Program-made: the position numbers and the translations under genes
From: Methylobacterium mesophilicum SR1.6/6
GTDB taxonomy: Bacteria > Pseudomonadota > Alphaproteobacteria > Rhizobiales > Beijerinckiaceae
DNA length: 64,000 nucleotides
Reading direction: 5' to 3'
Assembly (NCBI RefSeq): GCF_000364445.2
Contig: NZ_CP043538.1
Span: 5,413,447 to 5,477,446, forward strand
The notes under the pieces: generated by a model
What the model was told of the DNA's origin: nothing
Databases searched by the model: none
Seen by the model: the letters and a program-made list of their open reading frames with translations, nothing else
Shown here: positions 16,801-25,636 of the stretch, one piece after another
Layout of the letters: every line of letters starts with the position of its first letter
Numbering within the stretch: the stretch's first letter is position 1

Positions 16801-19800
16801 CTCGCCGGGGCGAGTTCGTCCGCGGTCTCGGCCACGGCGGCCGTACGACCGAGCGACAGGCGGGCGCGCTCGGCGAGCCTGCGGTCGGTCTCGAACACGG
16901 TGAGTCGGGCCTCGGCGGCGGCGGCGAAGCTCGCGGCCTGGGCCGAGAGTGGGCCGAAGCCGACCTGAAGAACGCGCAGCGCCCGCTCCTTCGGGAGCTG
17001 GGCACGGCTGCGCTCGATCAGTGTGGCGACCACGTCGGCGCCGTGGCGCGCGGTGGCCGAGCGCAGCACGAAGGCGTCGATCGCCCCTTGCGGGAGCGCG
17101 GGCGCGTCGGTCAGCTTCCCGGCCAGCAGGCGGTCGACCAGGGCGCCGACATCGGCGATCAGCACCAGCTCGGCCGAGAGGTCCGGGTGGTCGCCGGCGA
17201 TCCAGCGCATGATCTCGTCGGGGGCCGGGAGCGCCGAGCCGTCGCCCAGCGTCCAGTTCTGGCCCGCGCGCTCGGCGAGTCCGCTGCTCTCCAGGGCGTA
17301 GAGGGCGTTCAGCAGCCAGGGGCGCAGGGCCTCGGGCACGCGGCTGTCGGTGACCGAGACGGTCTCCCCCTGCGCCAGCCCGGAGGCGAGGCGGTAGGCC
17401 AGCGAGGTCGCCCAGCCCTCCAGCAGGAGGTGGCCCGGCGACAGGGCGGCGTCGGACGGCCCCCTCGCCTCGGCGGCGAGCGGACGCAGCCGCGCGGCCA
17501 CGCTCGGGCGGCGCTCCATCGGGATCGCGGTCGGCTCGGTGGCGAGCTCCGGCATCTGCGAGATCGCGAAGGCCGAGAGGTCGCCGCCGTTCTTGGCACG
17601 CAGGGCCTGGAACCGGCCCTCGCGGATCGTGGCGACGACGGCGCCCTCGGCGTCGAGGAGGGTGAAGTCCGCCAGGATCGAGCGCTCGTTGCAGCGGCGG
17701 GTGCGGATGATCGAGCGGGCGATCACCGCGCCGGGGCGCAGCAGCCGGACCTCGCCGAAGCGCACCGGGATATAGGCCTTGCCGCCGTTCTCGCCGAGCA
17801 GGTCGGCGAAGAGCAGGATCAGCCCGTGGAAGCAGGCGTCGAGGCGGTTCGGCACGAGGCCGTAGCGGGTGTCGGGCTCGGCCGGCAGCAGCTCGGACAC
17901 GATGGTGGCATCGTCCAACCGGGCGCTCATGGCGACCTGCTGGAAGCTCGGGCCGAAGGCGAGGCCCGAGGCGAGGGCCTTCGCGTAGAGCGCGTCGCCC
18001 GTGAGCACGTGGTCGCCCGCGGTGTCGAAGCTGAAGCCGTCCAGATCGGGGAGCTTCGGGGCCGAGAAGGTCCCCTCGACGATCTTGGCCTGGGCGTGCA
18101 GCTGCCAGGGGGTCTGGGTCAGGCGCGGACGGCTCAGAACCTGGATGCCGTTGCCGGAGCCCGACAGGCGCACCGCGACCTCGCGCAGGGCGTCCTCGGC
18201 GAACACCATCGGCGCGACGATCTCGAAATCGGCCAGCACGACCTCGTCGTCGCGCAGGGCTTCGCGGACGCAGGCCAGCGCCATCTCGACGAAACCGGCG
18301 CCGGGCATGATCACCTGGCCGTCGACCTTGTGGTCCTCCAGCTCCGGCACGGTCGCCGGATCTACGAAGCCGTTCCACTCCAGGCCGTCGAAGGTCGTGC
18401 GCGACCCGATCAGCGGGTGGTAGGGGCGGGGGCTCATCGCGCCGACGCCCTCGGTGGTGTCGGCGAGGCGGAACGGGCGGCGCTGCCAGGGATAGGTCGG
18501 CAGGCGGACGTCACCCTTCGGCGCGCCGCCGAACAGCAGGGTCTCGTCGACCTGTGCGCCCTGGACCAGGGCGGCGCTGACCGCCTTGGCGATCGGGTCG
18601 CCGCCGGAGGCCTTGCGGTGCATGACGCCGACCGTGGCGGTCTCGATGCCGAGCGGCTCGACCGCGTCGCCGACATGCGACATCAGGGTCGCGCGCGGGC
18701 CGACCTCGACGAACACGCGGGCGCCGCGGCGGGTGGCATCCTGGACGGCTTCGCAGAAGCGGACCGGCTCGCGGATGTTGCGCCACCAGTAGCCGGCGCC
18801 GAAATGGGCTCCGTCCAGCACCGAGCCGGTGACGGTGGAGACCATCGCGGTGGTGCCGGCCCGGGACTTCAGGCCCGAGAGGTCGCGCAGCAGCGGCTTC
18901 TCGGTCGGATCCATCAGCCGGCCGTGGAAGGCGTAGGCGAGGTCGAGCTTGCGGCCGCGGCGGCGCTTGCGCGAGAGGGCCTTGATGGCGGCGTCGATAT
19001 CGGCCACCGGCCCGGCGACCGTCACGGCCTTCGGGCTGTTGTAGGCGGCGATGTCGAGGGTCGGGAAATCCTTGAGGAAGGTCTCGACCTCCTCGGACGG
19101 CATCAGCAGCACCGCCATGGTGCCCTGGCCGTGCGTCGTCTCCTGGTGGTGGCTGCGGTAGTAGATGACCCGGACCGCATCCTCCAGGCTCAGGATCCCC
19201 GCGGCCTCGGCGGCCGCGATCTCGCCCACGCTGTGGCCGAGGACGTAGGACGGGATCAGGCCCTTGGCCTTGAGGGCGGCCGTGGAGGCGCTCTCGATGG
19301 CGAAGATCAGCGGCTGCGAGACGCTGGTGAGCGCGAGGCGCTCGTCCAGATCGTCGGCGTAGAGCGCCTCCTTCAGCGACCAGTTCGAGTAGGGGCGGAA
19401 CAGGGCGTCGATCCGGTCGAAGGTCGCGCGGAAGACCGCGTTCTCCTCGTAGGCCTCGCGACCCATGCCGGCCCACTGGCTGCCGTTGCCGGAATAGATG
19501 AAGGCCACCTCGGCGACCCGGTCGACCGCGGTGCCGGTGAAGGCGTCGGCGCTGTCCTCGCCTTCGCCGACGGCGCGCAGCGCGGCGGCGACGTCGGTCT
19601 TGCCGTCGATGGCGACCGCCAGGCGGGCCGGCATGCGCTCGCGGCGATGCGCGACGGCCGCCGCGATGGTCGGAGCCTGGGCGGGTTCGGCCTCGAGACG
19701 CTCGGCGTAGTCGAGGGCCAGCTCGTTCAGCGCCGCCCGGCTCTGGGCCGAGAGCAGCAGGACCTGGGCCTCGGGCGCGGGGGTCGCCGCGCTCGGCTTC

Positions 19801-21092
19801 GCCCAGGCCGGGGCATCGGTGATGACCACGTGGGCGTTGGTGCCGCCGAAGCCGAACGAGTTCACGCCGGCGAAACGCTCGCGCCCGTTGCGGCCGATCT
19901 TCAGCGGCTCGCGCACGACGCGCAGGTTGAGTTCGCCGAAGGGGATTTCGGGATTCAGTTCGGCCGCGTGCAGCGAAGGCGGCACGAGGTCGTGCTCAAG
20001 CGCCAGCGTCGCCTTCATCAGGCCGGCGAGGCCGGAGACCGGCTCGGTGTGGCCGATATTGGTCTTGATCGAGCCGATCGGCAGCGGCGCCTGCCGGCCG
20101 CGGCCGAGCTTCGAGCCGATGGCTGAGGCCTCGATCGGGTCGCCCACCGGCGTGCCGGTGCCGTGCGCCTCCATGAAGGCGAGGTCGTCGAGCCGGATCT
20201 CGGCCTCGCGATACACCTTCTCCAGAAGCGCGCCCTGGGCGTAGCCCGAGGGGAGGGAGATGCCGGTGGTCCGGCCGTCCGAGTTGATGCCGGAGGCCGC
20301 CACCACGGCGCGGACCGTGGCGCCGTTGCGCCGCGCGGCCTCGGCCGATTGCAGCACGAACACCACGCCGCCCTCCGAGCGCACGTAGCCGTCGGCGTTC
20401 TTGGAGAACGCCTGGCACAGGCCGGTGCGCGAGAGCATCTGCGCGCTGGAGAAGCAGATGAAGTTGAACGGGCTCGCCAGCACGTTCACGCCGGCGACGA
20501 CGGCCGTGTCGACGCGGCCCGACCGGATCGCCTGCACGGCGTTGTCGAAGGCCACCAGCGAGGACGAGCAGGCCGTGTCGACCGTGAAGCTCGGGCCCTT
20601 CAGGTCGAAGATGTACGAGATGCGGTTCGAGATGATCGAGAGCGTGTTGCCGGTGGCCGCGTAGGCGTCGCCCGACGGCGCGTCGAGGATGCGCAGGTTG
20701 CCGTAGTCGAGGGACGAGGCGCCGACGAACACGCCGATGTTGCTGCCGGCCACGCTCGACGGGCGCAGGCCCGCGTCCTCGAGCGCTTCCCAGGTCAGCT
20801 CCAGCAGCATGCGCTGCTGTGGATCCATCTGCTCAGCCTCGCGGGGCGAGATGCCGAAGACCGCCGGGTCGAAGGACCACACGTCGTCGATGACGCCCGC
20901 CGCCCAGGTGTAGCTCTTGCCGCGCTCATGGGCGCGCGGGTGGGCGAACCGCTCCAGGGAGAACCGGTCGGCCGGCACCTTGCTGACGGCGCAGCGCCCC
21001 TCGGAGAGGAGTGACCACAGCCCGTCGACGCTCGGGGCCCCGGGCAGTCGGCATGCGCGTCCGACGATCGCAATGTCTGTACGTTGTGTCAC
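13833..21092 (-). CDS. Type I polyketide synthase, fully reducing single module (KS-AT-DH-MT-ER-KR-ACP)
   Basis: 2419 residues from the GTG at 21092 (VTQRTDIAIVG). An in-frame ATG at 21242 adds 50 residues, but these have poor third-position GC and no homology. KS about 4-426 with Cys175, His310, His348. AT about 530-830 with GHSVG (Ser621) and YAFH near 720, which suggests malonyl-CoA. DH about 890-1170 with HKVDGQVIMP (His921). A SAM-methyltransferase-like region about 1215-1520. ER about 1745-2055 with HGGAGGVG. KR about 2070-2280 with TGGLGGFG and Tyr2225. ACP from about 2345 with GLDSL (Ser2393). The ACP lacks its last helix because of an apparent frameshift. The product is probably a reduced, perhaps methylated, long acyl chain built iteratively. 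Confidence 0.92.
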   Translation of the reverse strand: MTQRTDIAIVGRACRLPGAPSVDGLWSLLSEGRCAVSKVPADRFSLERFAHPRAHERGKSYTWAAGVIDDVWSFDPAVFGISPREAEQMDPQQRMLLELTWEALEDAGLRPSSVAGSNIGVFVGASSLDYGNLRILDAPSGDAYAATGNTLSIISNRISYIFDLKGPSFTVDTACSSSLVAFDNAVQAIRSGRVDTAVVAGVNVLASPFNFICFSSAQMLSRTGLCQAFSKNADGYVRSEGGVVFVLQSAEAARRNGATVRAVVAASGINSDGRTTGISLPSGYAQGALLEKVYREAEIRLDDLAFMEAHGTGTPVGDPIEASAIGSKLGRGRQAPLPIGSIKTNIGHTEPVSGLAGLMKATLALEHDLVPPSLHAAELNPEIPFGELNLRVVREPLKIGRNGRERFAGVNSFGFGGTNAHVVITDAPAWAKPSAATPAPEAQVLLLSAQSRAALNELALDYAERLEAEPAQAPTIAAAVAHRRERMPARLAVAIDGKTDVAAALRAVGEGEDSADAFTGTAVDRVAEVAFIYSGNGSQWAGMGREAYEENAVFRATFDRIDALFRPYSNWSLKEALYADDLDERLALTSVSQPLIFAIESASTAALKAKGLIPSYVLGHSVGEIAAAEAAGILSLEDAVRVIYYRSHHQETTHGQGTMAVLLMPSEEVETFLKDFPTLDIAAYNSPKAVTVAGPVADIDAAIKALSRKRRRGRKLDLAYAFHGRLMDPTEKPLLRDLSGLKSRAGTTAMVSTVTGSVLDGAHFGAGYWWRNIREPVRFCEAVQDATRRGARVFVEVGPRATLMSHVGDAVEPLGIETATVGVMHRKASGGDPIAKAVSAALVQGAQVDETLLFGGAPKGDVRLPTYPWQRRPFRLADTTEGVGAMSPRPYHPLIGSRTTFDGLEWNGFVDPATVPELEDHKVDGQVIMPGAGFVEMALACVREALRDDEVVLADFEIVAPMVFAEDALREVAVRLSGSGNGIQVLSRPRLTQTPWQLHAQAKIVEGTFSAPKLPDLDGFSFDTAGDHVLTGDALYAKALASGLAFGPSFQQVAMSARLDDATIVSELLPAEPDTRYGLVPNRLDACFHGLILLFADLLGENGGKAYIPVRFGEVRLLRPGAVIARSIIRTRRCNERSILADFTLLDAEGAVVATIREGRFQALRAKNGGDLSAFAISQMPELATEPTAIPMERRPSVAARLRPLAAEARGPSDAALSPGHLLLEGWATSLAYRLASGLAQGETVSVTDSRVPEALRPWLLNALYALESSGLAERAGQNWTLGDGSALPAPDEIMRWIAGDHPDLSAELVLIADVGALVDRLLAGKLTDAPALPQGAIDAFVLRSATARHGADVVATLIERSRAQLPKERALRVLQVGFGPLSAQAASFAAAAEARLTVFETDRRLAERARLSLGRTAAVAETADELAPASFDLILASGSLHRGDRALPGQLAGALATGGLLVAVEPGASLFRDLVFGLTAGWFEEAVGGLPVGRLEDIEGWQRTLSAHGLVKVEVERAASANGDDLLLTAEAPVRPGPAPAQSFAFIIGSDDEFAAETASSLATLLVAGGVHVSIILDSETSLMELEKETPDTVVFLAGAFTRGGEASERLRDRCLSLKRCTEHLGARQTKLWVVAPGATRDRGGQTTNIEAGVWAFSRTLANEAPNLDVRRIDLSPEMSSKRASERLRDLILSGTPETEIVLDDERTQVVRFHAGRPQHRDPADLVPAEAARLERSNTGGLSEMVWGPAERRAPGKGEMEIAVEATGLNFRDVLWALSMLPEEILEDGFAGPRLGLECAGRVTAVGPGVKGFKVGDPVVAFAQSGFATHIVVPDLVVAPMPQGLDPMAAATVPVAFLTAYYGLVSCARMRRGEWVLVHGGAGGVGLAALQIAKLKGARVIATAGSREKRALVKALGAEHVLDSRSLAFVDEVRAITGDGVDIVLNSLFGEAMERSLNALRPFGRFVELGKRDYVANTHIGLRPFRRNLSYFGVDLDQVIQHQGDDGARMFREVMALFNDGGLKPLPYQPFTAAETSDAFRLMQQSGHIGKIVISPPKAGTIMKDTARPFTVSAEGVHLLTGGLGGFGLEAARWLIDRGAKHLVLAGRKGAATDEAKAIVAELTARGVTVEAKAVDITSRASVDRLIAGIEQGGRKLAGVLHAAAVLQDGLISNIDAAALDAVIGPKVVGAQHLDAATRDRSLDYFVLFSSATTFIGNPGQGSYVAANGFMEGLARQRRRRGLPALAVAWGAIGDVGMLARNKAVMEGLAGRVGVTPMEARRCLDLMAEALGSQGASPDEAVIAIAAMHWGKARERLATMRSPSYAELGSDQQAEAGGVQAINIAALLKGGDLDAVRKTVSDAIVEDIARILRLPKDDISRVRQLSEIGLDSLMGVELGASLQERFALDAPPPDFPRA

Positions 21093-21450
21093 GTTCGGTT
21101 CGCACACGCTCGTTATCGGAAGTCGGCTCGGCTCGCGACGAGTGAGTACCCTGTCACCCCTTACTGTGGCACCATTGCGGTGTCCAACCGGCCCGGACGC
21201 GAGGTCATCCCTGCGTAGCAAAATTGCCGGAGGCTGTGACATGTATTCATCAGACGCTTATCCAGTGCCGACGATCAGAATCCGAGGATTGAACAGCCCG
21301 GCTGCCTGTTGAGACGCTGGGACGATCATCGAAAAGCCACAGTTGCGACCCGGCGGCCGGAAGCCGTCTGGCCGGATCCCCCAAGAGATCTTCGAGGCGC
21401 CGCACAGATCTGGCGCAAGAATAGCGCGGCGCCGGCCGCCGCTCCGATGA
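21093..21450. other. Intergenic region upstream of the PKS, 358 bp
   Basis: It lies between the end of ugd and the PKS start on the same strand and should hold the PKS promoter and leader. It is less GC-rich than the flanking genes. I find no confident promoter, hairpin or small gene. The 150 bp next to the GTG are open in the PKS frame but look non-coding. Confidence 0.4.
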
Positions 21451-22794
21451 TCAGGACGCGCTCGGCGCCCCGCTCTCCTTGTTTCGTCCGACACCGCAAT
21501 AGGTGAAACCGTGTCGCGCGGCGCTGGCGGGATCGTAGATGTTGCGCAGGTCGACCAGCACGGGCGCGGATCCCGCGGAGGACATGATCCTGCGCAGCCG
21601 GTCCAGGTCGAGCGCACGGAACGCGTTCCACTCGGTCACGATCACCACCGCCTCGGTGCCCTCCGCGCAGGCGTAGGCGTTCTCGGCGTAATCCACCCCG
21701 GGCATCAGGGCGCGGGCGTGGTCCATGCCCTCCGGATCGTAGGCGCGCACCTTCGCGCCCGCATCCTGCAGCCCGGCCACGATGGCGAGCGAGGGCGCGT
21801 CGCGCATGTCGTCGGTGTCGGGCTTGAAGGTCAGGCCGAGGAGCGCGATCGTTTTCCCGCGGACGGAGCCGCCGCAGGCTTTGATCACCTTGCGGGCCAT
21901 GGCGCGCTTGCGCTGGTCGTTGACCGCCACCACGGTCTCGACCAGCCGCAGGGGGGTGCCGGCATCCTGGGCGGTCTTGACCAGCGCCAGCGTGTCCTTG
22001 GGGAAGCACGAGCCGCCGTAGCCGGGACCGGCATGCAGGAACTTCGGCCCGATGCGCTTGTCCAGCCCAATGCCGCGGGCGACCTGCTGGACGTCGGCGC
22101 CGACCTGCTCGCACAGATCCGCGATCTCGTTGATGAAGGTGATCTTGGCGGCCAGGAAGGCGTTGGCGGCGTATTTGGTGAGTTCGGCCGTGCGCCGGTC
22201 CGTGACCAGGATCGGCGCCTGGTTGAGGTAGAGCGGCCGGTAGACCTCGCGCATCACCGCCTCGGCGCGGGCATCCTGCGTGCCGACCACGATCCTGTCG
22301 GGGCGCTTGAAGTCCGCGATCGCCGCGCCCTCCCGCAGGAATTCCGGGTTCGACGCCACCGAGACCTCGGCGGCGGGATTGGCGTCCCGGATGATTCGCT
22401 CGACCTCGTCGCCGGTCCCGACCGGAACGGTCGACTTGGTCACCACCACGGTGAAGCCCGACAGCGCACCGGCGATCTCCCGGGCGGCGTCGAAGACGAA
22501 GCTGAGATCGGCGAAGCCGTCGCCGCGGCGCGAGGGCGTGCCCACCGCGATGAACACCGCGTCGGCCTCGGCCACCGCCTCCGGCATGGCGGTGCGGAAG
22601 GCGAGCCGCCCCTGCCTGACGTTCTCGGCCACCAGGGCATCGAGCCCGGGCTCGTAGATCGGCATGCGGCCAGCGTTCAGGCTCGCGATCTTGTCGGGGT
22701 CACGGTCGATGCAGACCACGCTGTGGCCGAAATCCGCCAAGCAGGCTCCGGAGACCAGGCCGACATATCCGGCCCCAATCATCGCGATCCGCAT
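21451..22794 (-). CDS. ugd: UDP-glucose 6-dehydrogenase
   Basis: 447 residues from the ATG with GGAGGG five bases upstream. It oxidises UDP-glucose to UDP-glucuronate with two NAD+. Rossmann motif MRIAMIGAGYVGLVSGACLA opens the protein. Central-domain motifs are FIAVGTPS, STVPVGTGDEV and NPEFLREG. Catalytic Cys is in GPGYGGSCFPKDTLAL. The C-terminal UDP-binding part has LLGLTFKPDTDDMRDAPS. Length is normal. It precedes the PKS on the same strand by 358 bp, so it may or may not share a pathway. UDP-glucuronate could serve capsule, exopolysaccharide or a glycolipid. Confidence 0.95.
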   Translation of the reverse strand: MRIAMIGAGYVGLVSGACLADFGHSVVCIDRDPDKIASLNAGRMPIYEPGLDALVAENVRQGRLAFRTAMPEAVAEADAVFIAVGTPSRRGDGFADLSFVFDAAREIAGALSGFTVVVTKSTVPVGTGDEVERIIRDANPAAEVSVASNPEFLREGAAIADFKRPDRIVVGTQDARAEAVMREVYRPLYLNQAPILVTDRRTAELTKYAANAFLAAKITFINEIADLCEQVGADVQQVARGIGLDKRIGPKFLHAGPGYGGSCFPKDTLALVKTAQDAGTPLRLVETVVAVNDQRKRAMARKVIKACGGSVRGKTIALLGLTFKPDTDDMRDAPSLAIVAGLQDAGAKVRAYDPEGMDHARALMPGVDYAENAYACAEGTEAVVIVTEWNAFRALDLDRLRRIMSSAGSAPVLVDLRNIYDPASAARHGFTYCGVGRNKESGAPSAS

Positions 22795-23098
22795 TCGGCC
22801 CTCCGGCAGCCCGCCCCGCGCTTGTTGCAACGCAGCATGATCCGGGCCGCGCCGTTCCGCAACCCGGACGACCTTGGATGCGCTCCAATCTGTCGCCAGC
22901 ATGCAACACCCCGGAGGCGTGACGTTTTTTTGACAGCACGGCTGTTCTCCCCGGTCCGCACGGGATCGCGCGCGTCGGATCCCCCGGCGCGATGCGGCTT
23001 CGCAGCGCGGGCGGCTTCCTGTAGAAGCGCCACCGCCCGGCGGGACGGCCTCAGATCCGCCCCGGCGGCCCCGCCCCGAGGATCGGCGAAGGACCGCG
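22795..23098. other. Divergent intergenic region between ugd and argB, 304 bp
   Basis: It should contain promoters for both genes. A TTGACA hexamer occurs at 22930-22935 on the plus strand after a run of T, but no matching -10 box follows. Nothing else recognised. Confidence 0.4.
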
Positions 23099-23992
23099 AT
23101 GACCGAATTGCCGAACGTGCACGTGCGCGCCGAGGTCCTGGCCCAGGCGCTGCCCCACATGCAGCGCTACGACCAGGAAATCGTGGTGATCAAGTACGGC
23201 GGCCACGCCATGGGCGACCGGGCGGCCGCAGAGGATTTCGCCGAGGATATCGTCCTGCTGGAGCAATCCGGCCTGAAGCCGATCGTCGTGCACGGCGGCG
23301 GCCCGCAGATCGGGCGGATGCTCGACCGGCTCGGCATCCAGTCCGAGTTCCGCGGCGGCCTGCGCGTGACCGACGAGGCCACCGTCGAGGTGGTCGAGAT
23401 GGTCCTGGCCGGCCTGATCAACAAGCAGATCGTCGGCTGGATCTCCGCCGAGGGCGGCCGGGCGGTCGGCCTGTGCGGCAAGGACGGCAATATGGTCCGG
23501 GCCAAGCGGGCGATGAAGACCGTGGTCGATCCCGAGAGCCACGTGGAGCAGACCGTCGATCTCGGCCTCGTGGGCGAGCCGGATCACGTCGAGCGCGGCG
23601 TCCTCGACGCGGTGCTGAAGGCCGAGCTGATCCCCGTTCTGGCGCCCGTCGCCTACGGGGCGGACGGCCAGACCTACAACGTCAACGCCGACACCTTCGC
23701 GGGGGCGATCGCGGGGGCGCTCCGGGCCAAGCGCCTGCTGCTGCTCACCGACGTCCCGGGCGTGCTCGACAAGGACAAGAAGCTGATCCCCGAACTCACC
23801 GTCGAGGATTGCCGCCGCCTGATCGCCGACGGCACCATCACGGGCGGGATGATCCCCAAGATCGAGACCTGCATGTACGCGATCGAGCGCGGCGTCGAGG
23901 CGGTCGTCATCCTCGACGGCAAGGTCAACCACGCGGTGCTGCTGGAACTCTTCACCGATTACGGCGCCGGCACGCTGATCCGGCGCGGCTGA
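23099..23992 (+). CDS. argB: Acetylglutamate kinase
   Basis: 297 residues from an ATG preceded by GAAGGA. It phosphorylates N-acetyl-L-glutamate, the second step of arginine synthesis. Amino-acid-kinase fold with [12 protein letters not shown], substrate loop [16 protein letters not shown], nucleotide motif [12 protein letters not shown] and C-terminal [20 protein letters not shown]. The C-terminal features resemble the arginine-inhibited ArgB class, but regulation is not proven. The next gene follows 157 bp later. Confidence 0.96.
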   Translation: MTELPNVHVRAEVLAQALPHMQRYDQEIVVIKYGGHAMGDRAAAEDFAEDIVLLEQSGLKPIVVHGGGPQIGRMLDRLGIQSEFRGGLRVTDEATVEVVEMVLAGLINKQIVGWISAEGGRAVGLCGKDGNMVRAKRAMKTVVDPESHVEQTVDLGLVGEPDHVERGVLDAVLKAELIPVLAPVAYGADGQTYNVNADTFAGAIAGALRAKRLLLLTDVPGVLDKDKKLIPELTVEDCRRLIADGTITGGMIPKIETCMYAIERGVEAVVILDGKVNHAVLLELFTDYGAGTLIRRG

Positions 23993-24149
23993 GGGCCCTT
24001 CGCCGGCCGACCCGGCGACCGCGAGCGGGAGGGCAACTTCCGTCCCGCTCGCGCATTGTCGTGCCCCGGTCCAGCTCCGTGCAAGCCGGCCTTGCGAGCT
24101 TGGCCTTTCAGGTCCAGACTCAAGCTTGGGGACCACGACTCCAGAAGGG

Positions 24150-24896
24150 ATGCCGGTGCATCACCCCGACAAGGCGCAGTTCACCACCGCCGCAGCCCGC
24201 GGGTTCGCCGACGTCGACACCTGGGTGTTCGACCTCGACAACACCCTCTACCCGAGCGACGCGCAGGTCTGGCCGAAGGTGGACGAGCGCATCACCCTCT
24301 ACGTCATGCGGCTCTACGGCCTCGACGGGATCTCCGCCCGGGCCCTGCAGAAGCACTTCTATCACCGCTACGGCACGACGCTGTCGGCCCTGATGCAGGA
24401 GGAAGGCGTCGATCCGCACGACTTCCTCGACTTCGCCCACGACATCGACCACTCGTCGATCAAGCTCGACAAGGACCTCGGCGACGCGATCGAGCGGCTT
24501 CCGGGCCGCAAGCTGATCCTGACCAACGGCTCGCGCCGCCACGCCGAGAACGTCGCCGCCAAGCTCGGCATCCTCGACCATTTCGAGGACGTATTCGACA
24601 TAGCCGCCGCCGACTTCGTGCCCAAGCCTGAGCGCTCCACCTACGAGCTGTTCCTGCGCGTCCACGGAGTCGAGCCGACTCGCGCGGCCCTGTTCGAGGA
24701 CATCGCCCGCAACCTCGCCGTACCGCACGACCTCGGCATGGCGACCGTGCTGGTGGTGCCCCGGATCACGGATCCCTACCGCGAGGCCTTCGAGCAGGAG
24801 GCGGTGCGCGAGCCGCATATCGACCACATCACGGACGATCTGGCGGCCTTTCTGTCGGCCTGCGTGCTGCCCGAGGCGGGCGCAACGGCCGCCTGA
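24150..24896 (+). CDS. HAD-family pyrimidine 5'-nucleotidase (SDT1-like)
   Basis: 248 residues from ATG 24150; an in-frame GTG two codons later has better ribosome-site spacing and may be the true start. HAD motifs: I WVFDLDNTLYPSD, II LILTNGSRRHAENV, III KPERSTYE, IV FEDIARNL. The Asn/Leu/Tyr after the first Asp pair match the pyrimidine 5'-nucleotidase subgroup, which dephosphorylates UMP/CMP or related metabolites. It lies between argB and rplS with no operon evidence beyond orientation. Confidence 0.85.
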   Translation: MPVHHPDKAQFTTAAARGFADVDTWVFDLDNTLYPSDAQVWPKVDERITLYVMRLYGLDGISARALQKHFYHRYGTTLSALMQEEGVDPHDFLDFAHDIDHSSIKLDKDLGDAIERLPGRKLILTNGSRRHAENVAAKLGILDHFEDVFDIAAADFVPKPERSTYELFLRVHGVEPTRAALFEDIARNLAVPHDLGMATVLVVPRITDPYREAFEQEAVREPHIDHITDDLAAFLSACVLPEAGATAA

Positions 24897-25040
24897 CGGT
24901 GCCGGATCGGGCCGCGCGCAAGGCAATCGACAAGCCGGCGGCGATCCTGTAGAGACCCGCGCAACTCACAACAGGATCGCCGAAATCCTGGCGCCGAACG
25001 CCCATGAGGGGCGGAACGGCGCGACGGCCGGAGCTATGCC

Positions 25041-25442
25041 ATGAACATCATCGAGCAGCTGGAGCGCGAGGAAGTCGCGCGCCTCGCCAAGACCATCCCG
25101 GATTTCGAGCCGGGCGACACGCTCATCGTCAACGTCCGCGTGAAGGAAGGCGAGCGCACCCGCGTTCAGGCCTACGAGGGCGTCTGCATCGCCCGCTCGG
25201 GCGGTGGCCTCAACGAGAGCTTCACGGTTCGCAAGATCTCCTACGGCGAGGGCGTGGAGCGCGTCTTCCCGGTCCATTCCCCGATGATCGATTCGATCAA
25301 GGTGGCCCGCCGCGGCAAGGTGCGCCGCGCCAAGCTGTACTACCTGCGCGACCGCCGCGGGAAGTCGGCCCGCATCGTCGAGCGCACCGACCGCTACAAG
25401 GCCAAGGACACGGCCGCCGAGGCACCCGCCGCCGCGGAGTAA
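25041..25442 (+). CDS. rplS: 50S ribosomal protein L19
   Basis: 133 residues. L19 sits at the 30S-50S interface. The whole protein matches the family: [50 protein letters not shown] and [15 protein letters not shown]. An Ala/Glu-rich C-terminal tail of about 13 residues is an alphaproteobacterial extension. The usual partners rpsP, rimM and trmD are not next to it. A strong terminator follows. Confidence 0.98.
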   Translation: MNIIEQLEREEVARLAKTIPDFEPGDTLIVNVRVKEGERTRVQAYEGVCIARSGGGLNESFTVRKISYGEGVERVFPVHSPMIDSIKVARRGKVRRAKLYYLRDRRGKSARIVERTDRYKAKDTAAEAPAAAE

Positions 25443-25489
25443 GTCGTCCATCGCCGCTCGGCCAGCGCCGGAGCGGCCCTACGCGACAG

Positions 25490-25519
25490 GCCGGTCCGGC
25501 TCAGCCGGGCCGGCTTTTT
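25490..25519 (+). terminator. Rho-independent terminator of rplS
   Basis: Stem GCCGGTCCGGC / GCCGGGCCGGC (11 bp with one G-T pair), three-base loop, then TTTTT. Confidence 0.9.
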
Positions 25520-25636
25520 CATGCCTGCAGCCGCCGGCACCCGCGCCCGGCGCGTGAACGACGCGGTTGCGGCAAGCGTCGGGCCCGCTTGCCTGGCGGC
25601 GCTCGCGGAGCCCGCGGCCGCCGCGAGCGGCTCGAA

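Noticed and set aside
14163..20126. Very long open frame (almost 2000 codons) on the plus strand opposite the PKS
   Set aside because: It is an antisense shadow of the PKS in GC-rich DNA; its translation has no domain and is rich in Arg, Gly, His and Asp, as expected for a mirror frame.
21093..21242. ATG at 21242 as PKS start
   Set aside because: The extra 50 codons have poor third-position GC, no ribosome site and no KS homology; GTG 21092 sits right before the KS domain.
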